Assembly (NCBI GenBank): GCA_017590115.1
Contig: JAGGNK010012559.1
Coordinates: forward strand, 1,704,686 to 1,768,685
Origin: Montifringilla adamsi
Taxonomy: Eukaryota > Chordata > Aves > Passeriformes > Passeridae
Length of the DNA stretch: 64,000 nt
Direction: 5' to 3'
Shown here: piece after piece, positions 45,605-55,535 of the stretch
How positions within the stretch are numbered: position 1 is the first letter of the stretch
How the letters are laid out: every line of letters begins with the position of its first letter
Notes under the pieces: model-generated
Seen by the model: only the letters and a program-made list of their open reading frames with translations
Told to the model about the DNA's origin: nothing
Database searches by the model: none
Position numbers and translations under genes: made by a program

Positions 45605-46200
45605 CTGTGCACCCTGCTCGGTGGGTGAGAATGGGATTAGAGAGTCCTGAAATATCCCAAAATACCCATTGTCCACCCTGCCCAGTGGGGTGAAAACAGC
45701 ATTAGAGAGTCCTGTATCTTACCCCAAAATATCCATCATACACCCTGCTCAGTGGGTGAGAATGGGATTAGAGGGTTCTGTATCTGTCCCCAAAATACCC
45801 ATTGTCCACCCTGCCCAGTGGGGTGAAAACAGCATTAGAGGGTCCCAAAGGTTCCTCAAAAATACCCATCATCCACCCTGTCCAGGGGAGGAGAACAGGA
45901 TTAGAAAGCCCTAAAATATCCCAAAATATCCATTGTCCACCCTGCTCAGTGGATGAAAAAGAGCACTAGAGAGTCCTGTATTTTACCCCAAAATACCCAT
46001 AATCCACCCTGCCCAGTGGGTGAAAAACAGCATTAGAGGATCCTGTATCTTATCCCAAAATATCTATTTTCCACCTTGCTCAGTGGGGTAAAAAACAGGA
46101 TTAGAGGGTCCCAAAGCTTCCTCCAGAATATCCACTGTCCACCTTGCTCAGTGGGGTGAAAAATGGGACTTGGGCCTCCCAGAATATCCATCATTCTCCA
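45605..46200. repeat. 67-bp minisatellite, about nine units
   Basis: CACCCTGC (or CACCTTGC) recurs at 45610, 45674, 45741, 45807, 45874, 45938, 46005, 46072 and 46140, giving 64-68 bp spacing. Each unit contains CAGTGGGGTGAAAA, GATTAGAGAGTCC and CCCAAAATACCCAT blocks. Two unit types (GTGGGTGAGAATGGG and GTGGGGTGAAAACAGC) alternate at first. Confidence 0.96.
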
Positions 46201-46429
46201 GCCTCCCCCCCCTGCTCCTCTCAGGTCTCCTGGGAGCCCCTCAGTGATGCTGCAGGTTCTCAGCGTTCCCAGGGGCTGCAGCCTGGCTCAGGAACGGCTG
46301 GAGGGATGGAGGAATGGCTGCCTCTGGACAAATTAAATCCTTAAGGAATGGATTTGCCCCACACCCTCAGGACCAGGTGTGTAGCAGCCCTGCCAAGCCT
46401 CTGCTGAGCAGATTCTGCCCCAGCAGCCA

Positions 46430-47130
46430 GCCCCGGGTTACCTCTCCATCCCAGGGTCATTCCCCCAGCCCAGGGTCATTCCCCCAGCCCAGGGTTATTC
46501 CCTCAGCCCAGGGTTATTCCCTCAGCCCAGGGTCATTCCCCTAGCCCAGGGTTATTCCCTCAGCCCAGGGTTATTCCCTCAGCCCAGGGTCATTCCCCTA
46601 GCCCAGGGTCATTCCCCCAGCCCAGGGGTACTCCACCAGCCCAGGATAGTTCCAAGAGCTGAGAGTTACCCCAAGGTTACCCCTCCAGCCCAGGGTTATT
46701 CCATCAGCCCAGGGTTATTCCCCTAGTCCAGGGTTACCCCTCCAGCCCAGGGTTATTGCACCAGCCCAGGGTTACTCCAGCAGCTCAGGGTCACTCCCCC
46801 AGCCCAGGGTTATTCCCTGAGTCCAAGGTTATTCTCTCAGCCTAGGGTTATTCCCCCAGCCCAGGATTGTTCCACCAGCTCAGAGTTGTTCCTCCAGCCT
46901 GGGATTACTCCATGAGCACAGGGTTATTCCCTCAGCCCAGGGTTATCCCTCCAGCCCAGGGTTCCTCCACCAGCTGAGGGTTATTCCACTAGCCCAAGAT
47001 TATCTCTCCAGCCCAGGGTCATTTCTGCAGCTCAGGGTTACTCCCCCAGCCCAGCATTATCCCTCCAGCCCAAGGTCATTCCCCCAGCCCAGGGTCACTC
47101 CCCCAGCCCAGGGTTACCCCCCCAGAGGGC
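46430..47130. repeat. 19-bp minisatellite, about 37 units
   Basis: Unit near CCCAGCCCAGGGTTATTCC. CAGGGTCAT recurs at 46452, 46471 and 46490, and the 19-bp period persists with variants (CTCAGCCCAGGG, TTACCCCTCCAG) to about 47128. It is the longest array in the window. Confidence 0.97.
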
Positions 47131-47633
47131 TGGGCAGGGGTGATGGCACAGAGCTGTAGGGCACAGGGGGGCAGTGCTCAGGGCTGCGTGCTCTCTGTGC
47201 CCTCCAGGCCATCACTGCCCGGGTCACTGTCACCGCAGGGGTGGCAGGGCCCCGTGCAGAGCTGCAGAGCTCTGGGAGGCTCCGACCCGGGCTGGCTGCT
47301 CATTTGTAACAGGCTCCGTGTTCCCGCTGTGGTCTCCGTCTCTGAGCACTCAGCTGCCTTGTCATCAGCCAATTCGATCCATCAGCTTCTTGACAGGCTC
47401 GGAGAATAAAAATAACCACCCATTTCTAAGTGCCTATTATGGCACTTTGAAAAATGCCTCCGCAGGCGAGCCTGAATTATTCCCAAAGTACTCATTTTTT
47501 AAAAACGTTATTTTAATGTAATAAATTATTTGTACTGAAGAGTAAAAGATTATCCGTGTACCCTGAGAGCTCGGCACAGCGAGGGGTGTGGGCTGGGCCT
47601 CCCGTGGGGCCGGAGCTCGGGGCTGTGGGGAGC
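47131..47633. other. Unique sequence; 47340-47550 resembles conserved noncoding DNA
   Basis: 47340-47550 is AT-rich and complex (ATTCGATCCATCAGCTTC, GTGCCTATTATGGCACTTTG, TAATGTAATAAATTATTTG), unlike the arrays around it. TGCCTATTATGGCA is nearly palindromic. Conservation untested. Confidence 0.3.
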
Positions 47634-47886
47634 TGCCCCCGGTGCTCCCACGAGGTGGGGAAACACCAGAGCAGCCCTGTGGAGCTCTAAGGGATCCCAG
47701 CACGGCACAGCATCTTCTGGGGACGAGGGACAGCCCAGCTCCATGGCGTGGCACCTGCCCCTGGTGCTCCCTGTGCTGTGGGGAAACACCAGAGCAGCCC
47801 TGTGGAGCTCTAAGGGATCCCAGCACGGCACAGCATCTTCTGGGGACGAGGGACAGCCCAGCTCCATGGCGTGGCAGCTGCCCCTG
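47634..47886. repeat. 123-bp tandem duplication, two units
   Basis: GGGAAACACCAGAGCAGCCC occurs at 47658 and 47781. Each unit continues GGAGCTCTAAGGGATCCCAG and GCATCTTCTGGGGACGAGGG with almost no differences. 123 is a multiple of 3, so open frames on both strands run through. Confidence 0.96.
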
Positions 47887-48536
47887 GAGCAGCCAGCTCG
47901 CTGATTCCAGCATGGGAAGATCCCAAATGTCACCTCAGCACCCAGCTGGGGCTGGGGGGGTGCTCGGGGCTCTGCTCTGCCCCTCTCCCCATGACCTGGG
48001 CATCCCTCCATCCCTGCCTGCGGCAGCCGGGATAGGATGGGGGAAGGAAATAAAGGAATTCCACCCCGGGCTGGCTCTGGATGCGGGGATTGATGTGGAG
48101 GGGTCCCTGTCCCGGGAAGGGCTCCTGGCAGGGGTGACCAGCTGGGAATCCTTCATCTCCCAGCAGCCAGCCCTCTCCTGGGAGCCTCCTCCTCCTCTGG
48201 GATTATCCTACCTCCCCATCCCGCAATGCTCACACAGGGGGCAGTGCCCTTCACCCTGCACCAGCAGCACCGGCCCGAGGATGCCACAGACACCTCCCTC
48301 CTGGAGAAAAAGTGCCCAAAAAACCCCTGAGGTTTTTTAGTAGGATGTTTTTGGTCTTTTTTTTTTTTCTTCCTGTAGTATTCCATGATAATTTTAATAC
48401 CTTTTTTCTTTTCTTGAAACTGCTTAGATTTAATCTAAACCCCAAAATACTTGTCCTTAAGAGCCTTGTCTTAGTAAAAAAAAAAAAGAAAAAAAAAAAA
48501 AGGGCATAAGCTAATGTTTAATTTTTTTTTTTAAAC
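47887..48536. other. Unique sequence ending in homopolymer tracts
   Basis: From about 48330 the sequence becomes T-rich (48357-48370), then A-rich (48475-48501) and T-rich again (48522-48532) before the gap. Confidence 0.5.
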
Positions 48537-48670
48537 NNNNNNNNNNNNNNNNNNNNNNNNNNNNNNNNNNNNNNNNNNNNNNNNNNNNNNNNNNNNNNNN
48601 NNNNNNNNNNNNNNNNNNNNNNNNNNNNNNNNNNNNNNNNNNNNNNNNNNNNNNNNNNNNNNNNNNNNNN
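48537..48670. other. Assembly gap (134 N)
   Basis: Undetermined bases bounded by TTTTTTTTTTTAAAC on the left and AGACCTTTTTTTTATAAAAA plus a long A run on the right. Homopolymer tracts on both sides explain a sequencing or assembly failure. Confidence 0.99.
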
Positions 48671-48681
48671 AGACCTTTTTT

Positions 48682-48712
<31 letters not shown>
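48671..48712. repeat. T and A homopolymer tracts
   Basis: A T8 run followed by a run of about 27 A, then a short (TA)n. Confidence 0.95.
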
Positions 48713-49049
48713 GGGTATATATATATATTTAATTATTTTTTTAACACAGCAATTTGTACAATATGGGTTGAAAGAGGAGGAAGGCTCCAGTTCCTGTTTC
48801 AAACTACTCTGCTGCCACCAGCATCAGCTGCTGGCTGCTGGAGAGTGAGGGGAAGTGGGAACCAGCCTTGCAGGAGATGTGAGGGCATGCCCAGGGCAGG
48901 ATGAGATCACAGGTTCAGCCACGGGGGCACGCTGGGGAGGAGACCCCGACAGGGCAGCCTGATGCCCACCTTCCTCCAGGACAGGGTGGGAGCCACTGCT
49001 CTGGGTTGTGCCAGCTCTGTCCCCACAGCTCTGTCCTGGGCTTGTGCCT

Positions 49050-49460
49050 GCAGATGGGCAGGTCCTGGAGCTGGGCAAGCGATGGGGCTGGGCAGGGTCG
49101 GGATGGAGCTCTGGAGGCTTTGGATGGAGCTGAGCAGGTTCTGGAGCTGGGAAGGTTCTGGAGATGGGCAGGTCCTGGAGCTGAGCAAGTTCTGGAGTTG
49201 GACAGGCTCTGGATGGAGCTGTGAAGGTTCTGGAGCTGGGCAGCTCCTGGAGCTGGGAATATTTTGGAGCTGGGAAGGTTCTGGATGGATTTGTGAAGGT
49301 TCTGGAGGTGGGAAGGTTCTGGAGCTGGACAGGCTCTGGATGGAGCTGGGCAGGCTCTGGATAGAGCTGTGAAGGTTCTGGAGCTGTGGAGGTTCTGGAG
49401 CTCAGCAGGCTCTGGATGGAGCTGTGGAGGTTCTGGAGCTCAGCAGGCTCTGGATGGAGC
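49050..49460. repeat. 17-21 bp minisatellite of GGTTCTGGAGCTGGGAA units
   Basis: About 22 degenerate units of GTTCTGGAGCTGGGAAG, mixed with the longer variant GCTCTGGATGGAGCTGTG. The 243-codon minus-strand frame (48824-49555) of Pro-Glu-Pro-Ala-Gln-Leu type comes from this array. Confidence 0.95.
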
Positions 49461-49877
49461 CCTCTCCACCCTCCTGCTGGAGTCCATCCCAGCCTGGGGC
49501 TCCCTCCCCTCCAGACCTCCCCCCCCAGTGCCTTGATGATGGGGTAGCCATTCAAATCATTTTAATGAGCTCGGTGGCTGCTGTGAGGCACCAGTAACTA
49601 TGGCAACTTCATTGAGAGGTGCCTGCGGTGCCTGTCAGGATTTGTGTTCCGGGAGCTGATTGGAGCAGCCCGGCAGAGGTGGGAGTCCTGTGGGAATTGG
49701 GGCTTTTGGCACTGGGGGTTCGTTTCAAGTGGAGGCAGGTGGGACTCTGGGGGGGCAGGGGTGCAGGGCAGACACGTCCCTTTGGTCCAGGACACCCTGC
49801 CCACAGAGCCAGGACAGCCAGGGTCCCCACGCCGTGGCAGCCTCCCTCTGCTGTCCCGGGGTCACCTGGGGTATGCT
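49461..49877. other. Unique sequence, no supported feature
   Basis: No repeat or exon recognised. Confidence 0.35.
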
Positions 49878-49881
49878 GGTC

Positions 49882-50471
49882 TGTGTTGGGGAAGATGAAA
49901 CAGGAAAGCCTTGGAAATATGATTGCCTGGCAAAAAATTTTGATAATATGGAAATTATAAGCGAGATTGAAATGAAAGCAAGCTTGGAGATACCTTACTT
50001 ACTGAACAACTGGAAAACAATGGCATGGCCAGCTGAAGGTAATCCCTTTTTGATGAAACAATCCCCTCTGCTGCAGACAGGCCCAAGGGTCAGAGCAGAC
50101 CCTACTAGCTGGGCAGAAGGGCCCAAAGAGTCATTTTTAGGGTTTTTAGGGTTTAAAATGTAACACAGTATGGCAATGCAATGATTCTTCTAGGCTGTAT
50201 GTAAATGCCATAGGATTTGTATCTTGTACTAGACTGGCTAGTGAGAATTAGAATATTCAGCACAGAAGATTTATGGTATTGTAACAGGAACTCCCCGTCT
50301 CTTTTGGGTCTCTCGTTGGGGCTCCTCTCTGGGGCCTGCCCCGAGCTGTGGCTGCAGCTCCCAGCAGGGCCCTGCTCCCACACCTTTTGCAATAAACCAC
50401 AAGTTCCAGACCTGGCTGCAGAGATCTCTCGTCTTGTCCATCCCAAGCTTACTATGCCCATCACTCCGACA
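49882..50471 (+). mobile_element. ERV1-like solo LTR with 4-bp TSD
   Basis: A 590-bp LTR flanked by GGTC (49878-49881 and 50472-50475). It starts TGTGTTGGGGAAGATG and ends ATCACTCCGACA. It has U3-like AT-rich sequence with AAGCAAGCTTGGAGATACC, then a GC-rich 3' part with TTTTGCAATAAACCAC as polyadenylation signal. A 4-bp TSD is usual for class I (gammaretrovirus-like) elements. A 167-codon frame crosses its start but shows no retroviral motif. Confidence 0.87.
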
Positions 50472-50475
50472 GGTC

Positions 50476-50984
50476 TGGAGTCCCAGCAAAGAGCTTGGCC
50501 CTTCTGACAGCCAGGGGAGCCAGGCTGTCACTGCAGGCTCTGGGGGAGCTTTACTGGGCTGGGAGCAGGGTCCAGCCCATGTCCCTGTGCTGCTCAGCCT
50601 TTGCCACCCCAGCCCTGCTGCTCTGCTCACACCTTGGGCGCCCCCAGCAGTCACAGGGTTTGTGTTTGCTTTGTGCTGCCCCAGGGAGAGCAGAGCAGCA
50701 TTTCTCCAGTAAATCACTGCCATCCCTCTCTGGGCTGGATCCCTCAGGGAGGGAATAATTCTTACATTCCAGTGCCAATGGCAACCCGAAAACGGTGGCA
50801 ACTCTGTCCAGCTGCCACAAACCTCTGCAGCCCCATCATTTACACTGGTGACATGAACAGGGCATGGGTGGCATCACTGCAGGTCAGACTGGGGTCCCCC
50901 CCTCCTGGTTTTGCCTGGATCCAGCTGGAATTCTCCTGCAATCCTCCCCCAGAGCAGCTCTGGGGAGCCTTTGATCCTAAAGCT
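50476..50984. other. Unique sequence, no supported feature
   Basis: No repeat or exon recognised. Confidence 0.35.
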
Positions 50985-51385
50985 GGAGCCAGGCTGGGAG
51001 AGCTGGGGGTGCTGCCCTGGAGAGGAGAAGGCTCCAGGGAGAGCTCAGAGCCCTGGCAGGGCCTGAAGGGGCTCCAGGAGAGCTGCAGAGGGACTGGGGA
51101 CAAGGATGGAGGGACAGGACACAGGGAATGGCTCCCACTGCCAGAGGGCAGGGCTGGATGGGATCTTGGGAATTGGGAATTGTTCCCTGGCAGGCTGGGG
51201 AGGGGCTGGGCTGGAATTGCCAGAGCAGCTGTGGCTGCCCCTGGATCCCTGGCAGTGCCCAAGGCCAGGCTGGGAGCACCTGTGGGACAGTGGGAGGTGT
51301 CCCTGCCATGGCACAGGATGGGATGGGATGGGATTTCAGGTCTCTTCCATCCCAACCCATTCTGGGATTCCATGATTCTCTGAAA
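50985..51385 (+). mobile_element. CR1 LINE fragment, about 400 bp
   Basis: One of the most complete CR1 tails: GGCTCCAGGGAGAGCTCAGA, CAAGGATGGAGGGACAGGAC, GGAATTGTTCCCTGGCAGGC and TCTCTTCCATCCCAACCCAT, with an ATTCCATGATTCTCTGA tail. It includes CTGCCAGAGGGCA (51138-51150), which resembles a CTCF core. Confidence 0.95.
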
Positions 51386-52605
51386 CCAGAACTTTCCTAT
51401 AAACTCCACTTTTACTCCCCCATCACATTCCCACTGGGAATGGAGTTGGTGAAGTTATTCCAGACTCATTTGTGTATCTCGGAGCAGGGTCTGCTCCCAG
51501 CTGGATCCCTCTGCGAGGTAAGGGATGTTTTTAAGGCACCTCCTGGACTGCACCAGCAATAAATCCATATTTAAAGGCAGGGCAGCTGACACCAGTTTTT
51601 GGGGAAATGGGAATGAGCAGAGAGCACAGGCTTGCTGGGAAGGTGGGAATTTCAAGGGTCACAGGTTGCAGCTGAGAAACCCCCCATGGGCCACCCCACC
51701 TTGAAGTCTACCCAGCCTCAGACTTGCAGAAGTAAACAAAAAGAGAAATGTTCCAAACTTATCTCAGAATCTGAAAAAGAAAAGTTTCCCACTCAGGTGC
51801 TGTTCCTGATTTTGTCTCCTTGCCCAGTGTAATTAATCCAGCAGGATCACAGTTACTGGCAACGCAGCACAGGAGACACACAGAGACAAGAAGTCAAAGT
51901 AATTTTTGGATGAATAGTGGTTTTTTCCACTGAAAAATGCTGATTTTTCCAAAACTGACACTTCTTTTAAGAGGAGGTCGGTTTTGATTAATTTATTGAG
52001 TCAGAAAAGGATTTGGAATGGGTTCTGAATTTGTCAAAATGAAGTGTTTTGACATTCCCAAAGGAGAAGAAAAAACAATCTATTTTCCAGTTCAGATGAC
52101 CTCTTGTTTTGAAATTTAAGGTAATTATAATTAAACATTTCAGAGAGATGAATACTTTGAAATAAGCCTTGGGAGGGAGGCTGAGCTCCTGAAGATGCTG
52201 ATTTTCCAGGACAGGCTGTGGTGGAATCCTTGGAGCAGGCTGAGGCATCAGCAATTCTCCTCACCTGGGCCCAGGTGTCACACAGGGACACAGCTGGAGC
52301 CACCACTCAGCCCACAGAGCTTCTCCTCCTCCCAGCTTCCAGCAGATGGACCACAGGGCTTGTACCAGGGTGAGTCCAGCTCACAGCCATGGGCAGGCAG
52401 CTCTGATGGTGCATGTGGCACACCGAGCTCCCAAAAATTGGCTTTTCAGGGATCCTGCCCTCCCCATCCTTGGCAGAAGGGAAGGAGACCCCTCCCCACC
52501 ACACCCAAAGAGCCACCAGGGGTTCATAATCCAGAGATTTAGAGATCTCAACACAGGAGATTACACACAAAAAAAGGTTATTTGAAGCTCACAAATCCCA
52601 AAATA
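51386..52605. other. Unique sequence, no supported gene
   Basis: 51840-52190 is AT-rich with TTTTGACATTCCC and TTTTTCCAAAACTGAC-type motifs, somewhat like 62810-63010. Either may be very old, unassigned repeat sequence. Confidence 0.3.
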
Positions 52606-52899
52606 TTATCATAGAATCCCAGAAGGTTTGGGTGGGAAGGGACCTTAAAGCCCATCTTGTTCCTGCCCTGGTACGGAGACCTCCCACTGTCCCAGGTGCT
52701 CCCAGCCCCACTGTCCAGCCTGGCCTGGGACACTTCCAGGGATCCAGGGCAGCCACAGCTGCTCTGGCAATTCCAGCCCCTCTCCACCCTCCCAGGGAAC
52801 AATTCCTTCCCAATATCTCACCCAAAAATCCCCTTTTCCAGTTTGAAGCCATCCCCTGTGTCCTGTCCCTCCATGCCTTTTCCCCAGTCGCTCTCCAGG
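52606..52899 (-). mobile_element. CR1 LINE fragment, left arm of an inverted pair
   Basis: Reverse CR1 from ATCATAGAATCCCAGAAGGT through GGAAGGGACCTTAAAGCCCA to TTTGAAGCCATCCCCTGTGT. It abuts the plus-strand CR1 directly. Confidence 0.93.
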
Positions 52900-53068
52900 A
52901 GGGTGGGGAGGGGCTGGGCTGGAATTCCCAGAGCATCTGTGGCTGCCCCTGGATCCCTGGAAGTGTCCAAGGGCAGGCTGGAGCACCCTGGGACAGTGGG
53001 AGGTGTCCCTGAGGGTGGCACTGGATGGGATTTCAGGTCCCTTCCAACCCAACCCGTTCAATGCCTGT
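52900..53068 (+). mobile_element. CR1 LINE fragment, right arm of an inverted pair
   Basis: Sense CR1: GGGTGGGGAGGGGCTGGGCT, CCTGGATCCCTGGAAGTGTC and TTTCAGGTCCCTTCCAACCC. Both arms contain the same 3' region in opposite orientation, so transcripts across them could fold back. Confidence 0.93.
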
Positions 53069-53159
53069 AGGACACCCAGGTGTGCTGGGTACTACTGTGA
53101 CCCTCCTGTACCCCTCAAGTTCCGGAGGGGGACCCCAGGAGCCTCCTGGCAGTTTGTGG

Positions 53160-53940
53160 GGTCCCCATGCAGGGAGCTGGGCTCACAGAGTTGCACGAGC
53201 CCGTCTGGATCAGGGATGGGCTTTGGGGTTTTCTGTTCCTCAATGGGCTATGAGGGATTTGTGCTCTTCCACAGCTTTTGGGAGTTTCTGCTCTTCCATG
53301 GGCTTTGAGGGATTTCTGCTCTTCCATAGCTTTTGGGTGTTCCTGTTCCTCAGTGGGTTTTGGGGTGTTTCTGTACCTCAATGGACCTTGAGGGATTTAT
53401 GCTCTCCCATGGATTTTGGGGTGTTTCTGTACCTCGATGGACCTTCAGGGGTTTATGCTCTTCTGTGGGTTTTGGGGTGTTCCTGCTCTTCCGTGGGCTC
53501 TGAGGGATTTCTGCTTTTCCATGGATTTTGGGGTGTTCCTCCTCCTCGATGGGCTTTGAGGGATTTATGCTCTTCTGTGGGTTTTGGGGTGTTCCTGCTC
53601 CTCGATGGGCTCTGAGGGATTTCTGCTTTTCCATGGACTTTGGGGTGTCCCTGCTCCTCGATGGGCTCTGAGGGATTTCTGCTTTTCCATGGATTTTGGG
53701 GTGTTCCTGCTCCTTGATGGGCTCTGAGGGATTTCTGCTTTTCCATGGATTTTGGGGTGTTCCTGCTCCTCGATGGGCTCTGAGGGATTTCTGCTTTTCC
53801 ATGGATTTTGGGGTGTTCCTGCTCCTCGATGGGCTCTGAGGGATTTCTGCTTTTCCATGGACTTTGGGGTGCTCCTGCTCCTCGATGGGCTCTGCGGTCC
53901 CTGTGTTTGCAGCGCCTGCCCCACGGTGGCTCCTGGATGA
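53160..53940. repeat. 56-bp minisatellite with flanks (module A)
   Basis: GGGCTCTGAGGG (or GGGCTTTGAGGG) recurs at 53495, 53551, 53607, 53663, 53719, 53775, 53831 and 53887, exactly 56 bp apart. More diverged units extend left to about 53225. The flanks (GTTGCACGAGCCCGTCTGG left, GTTTGCAGCGCCTGCCCCAC right) recur at module B. The minus strand has no stop for 220 codons despite the non-triplet period. Confidence 0.97.
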
Positions 53941-54300
53941 GCAGCTCCAGGCAGGGATCCCTGCGGCTCGGGGAGCGGGAGCAGGAGGGCTGTAATTACA
54001 GAGATAACTCACACCGTGGCACCCAACAATGAGACATGAAAATGCTACATAAACCCGTCGATCTGCTGCTCTCGATTTATCTCTCTGCCTCTCTATTTAT
54101 TTCTTCCTCCACCCTCTCGCCCGGGACCGAGCAGGAGCTGGAAATGCCAGCTGCTGGAAATGCAATTTGTTTTGATTCAACTGCATCTCCCAAAATATCT
54201 CTGTGACCTCTCGAATTTTTTTTTGGCCATGAGTTATGACAATGATGATTTTTTACTTATATTAAAAAACTGCACTAAGTAGACAGGGCCAAAAAAAAAA
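53941..54300. other. Unique AT-richer sequence, possible conserved noncoding element
   Basis: 53990-54290 includes AATGCTACATAAACCCGTCG, TGCAATTTGTTTTGATTC and CCATGAGTTATGACAATGATG, a complex sequence without repeat signature. Conservation untested. Confidence 0.3.
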
Positions 54301-54317
54301 AAGCAAGGGGCGAGAAA

Positions 54318-54432
54318 AAATATATATAATTTATATTATATATAAACATAAATATATGTATATATACACACATATATAAATAAATATATGTATATATGGT
54401 GATGTTTTATATATAATATATAAAACCCCATC
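54318..54432. repeat. (TA)n-rich / ATATAT low-complexity tract
   Basis: Alternating TATATA, ATAAATA and ACACATATATAA segments, about 115 bp. Confidence 0.9.
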
Positions 54433-54875
54433 AAATATCCATCTATTACTTCTGGATTTTTTTTTATTTAAGCAGGCCTTAAAGCAGTATCAAGCAGGGT
54501 GGGTTTTCCATCTTCTCCTTTTAGCAAAGCCATCAGTGCCAAATTTCTCCCCTAATTATAACAATGCTCCTGCTAATGAAAGAATTCATTTGCCTTCTCT
54601 AATCAGCTGGCTGGCGTCAGGAGCCGCAGCTGAGCGCCGTGGAGGAGGGGCTGCCAGGCAGCCTTGGAGGAGGCACCTCGCAGTTTCCAAGGCACCCCCG
54701 AAATTAGGGAGGTGGAAATTGGTGGAAATTCCCCTGTTCCCGGGAAATCCGCCTCTGGAGTCCTGGAGATTTCCCTGCCTCTGCTTCCAGGAGGGGGAAC
54801 CAAGGCCAGGGGTGAAGAGGGGAAACGCTGCTGATGGGAAGAGATGGCAAAGGGCTTTGGGTTGCTCCTGTTTTG
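54433..54875. other. Unique sequence, no supported feature
   Basis: No repeat or exon recognised. Confidence 0.35.
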
Positions 54876-55075
54876 TTGTTTGTTTGGGTTTTTTTGGGGT
54901 TTTGTGTGGGTTTTTTTTTTTGGTTTTGGGGTTTTTTGTTTGTTTGTTTGTTTTTGTTTTTTGTTTGGTGTGTGTTTTTTTGGTTTTGGGGTTTTTTTTT
55001 TGTTTGTTTGTTTTTGTTTTTTTGTTTGTTTGGTTGGTTTGTTTTTGATTTTTTGGGGTTCTTTTTAGAAGAAAA
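54876..55075. repeat. T/G-rich low-complexity tract (GTTT)n
   Basis: TTTG, TTTTG and GGTTTTGGGG motifs over 200 bp on one strand. This produces the Phe/Val/Cys-rich frames on the plus strand, which are artefacts. Confidence 0.92.
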
Positions 55076-55199
55076 TGAAAAAAAATAAAATAAAAATAGA
55101 GAAGATGAGCCTAAAATGTGATTCTCTCCCAGCTCCAGGAAGGTCACAGGCAGCAGAATGCAGGGAAGCCCAGGGAAATTGGGGGATTTCTGCTCCCTG

Positions 55200-55535
55200 G
55201 GCAGAGCTGCACGAGTCCCAGTCTGGCTTGGGGCTGGGCTTTGGGGTTTTCTGTTCCTTAATGAACTTTGAGGGATTTATGCTCTTCTATGGGTTTTGGG
55301 GTGTTTCTGTTCCTCGATGGGTTTTGAGGGATTTATGCTCTTCCACAGGTTTTGGGGTGTTTCTACTCCTCCATAGGCATTGAGGGATTTCTGCTTTTCC
55401 ATGGATTTTGAGGTATTTCTGTTCCTTAATGGGCTTTGAGGGATTTCTGCTCTTCCATGCGTTTTGGGGTGTCTGCTCCTTGATGAGCTTTGAGGGATCT
55501 GTGTTTGCAGCACCTGCCCCACACTGTCTCCTTGA
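55200..55535. repeat. 56-bp minisatellite with flanks (module B)
   Basis: About five units of the module A repeat (TTTGAGGGATTTCTGCTCTT, GGTTTTGGGGTGTTTCTG). It is preceded by CTGCACGAGTCCCAGTCTGG and GGGCTTTGGGGTTTTCTGTT, and followed by GTTTGCAGCACCTGCCCCAC, as in module A. Confidence 0.95.

Noticed and set aside
45605..47130. Regularly spaced repeats reminiscent of a CRISPR array
   Set aside because: The repeats are head-to-tail without unique spacers, and the sequence is clearly vertebrate. They are minisatellites.
48824..49555. A 243-codon minus-strand proline-rich frame
   Set aside because: It coincides with the GGTTCTGGAGCTGGGAA minisatellite and is open on the other strand as well.
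50137..50158. TTTTTAGGG repeated, resembling telomeric sequence
   Set aside because: Only two units, located inside the LTR at 49882-50471. Vertebrate telomere repeat is TTAGGG in long runs.
54834..55088. Phe/Cys/Val-rich frames that look like membrane segments
   Set aside because: They come from the T/G-rich low-complexity tract at 54876-55075.
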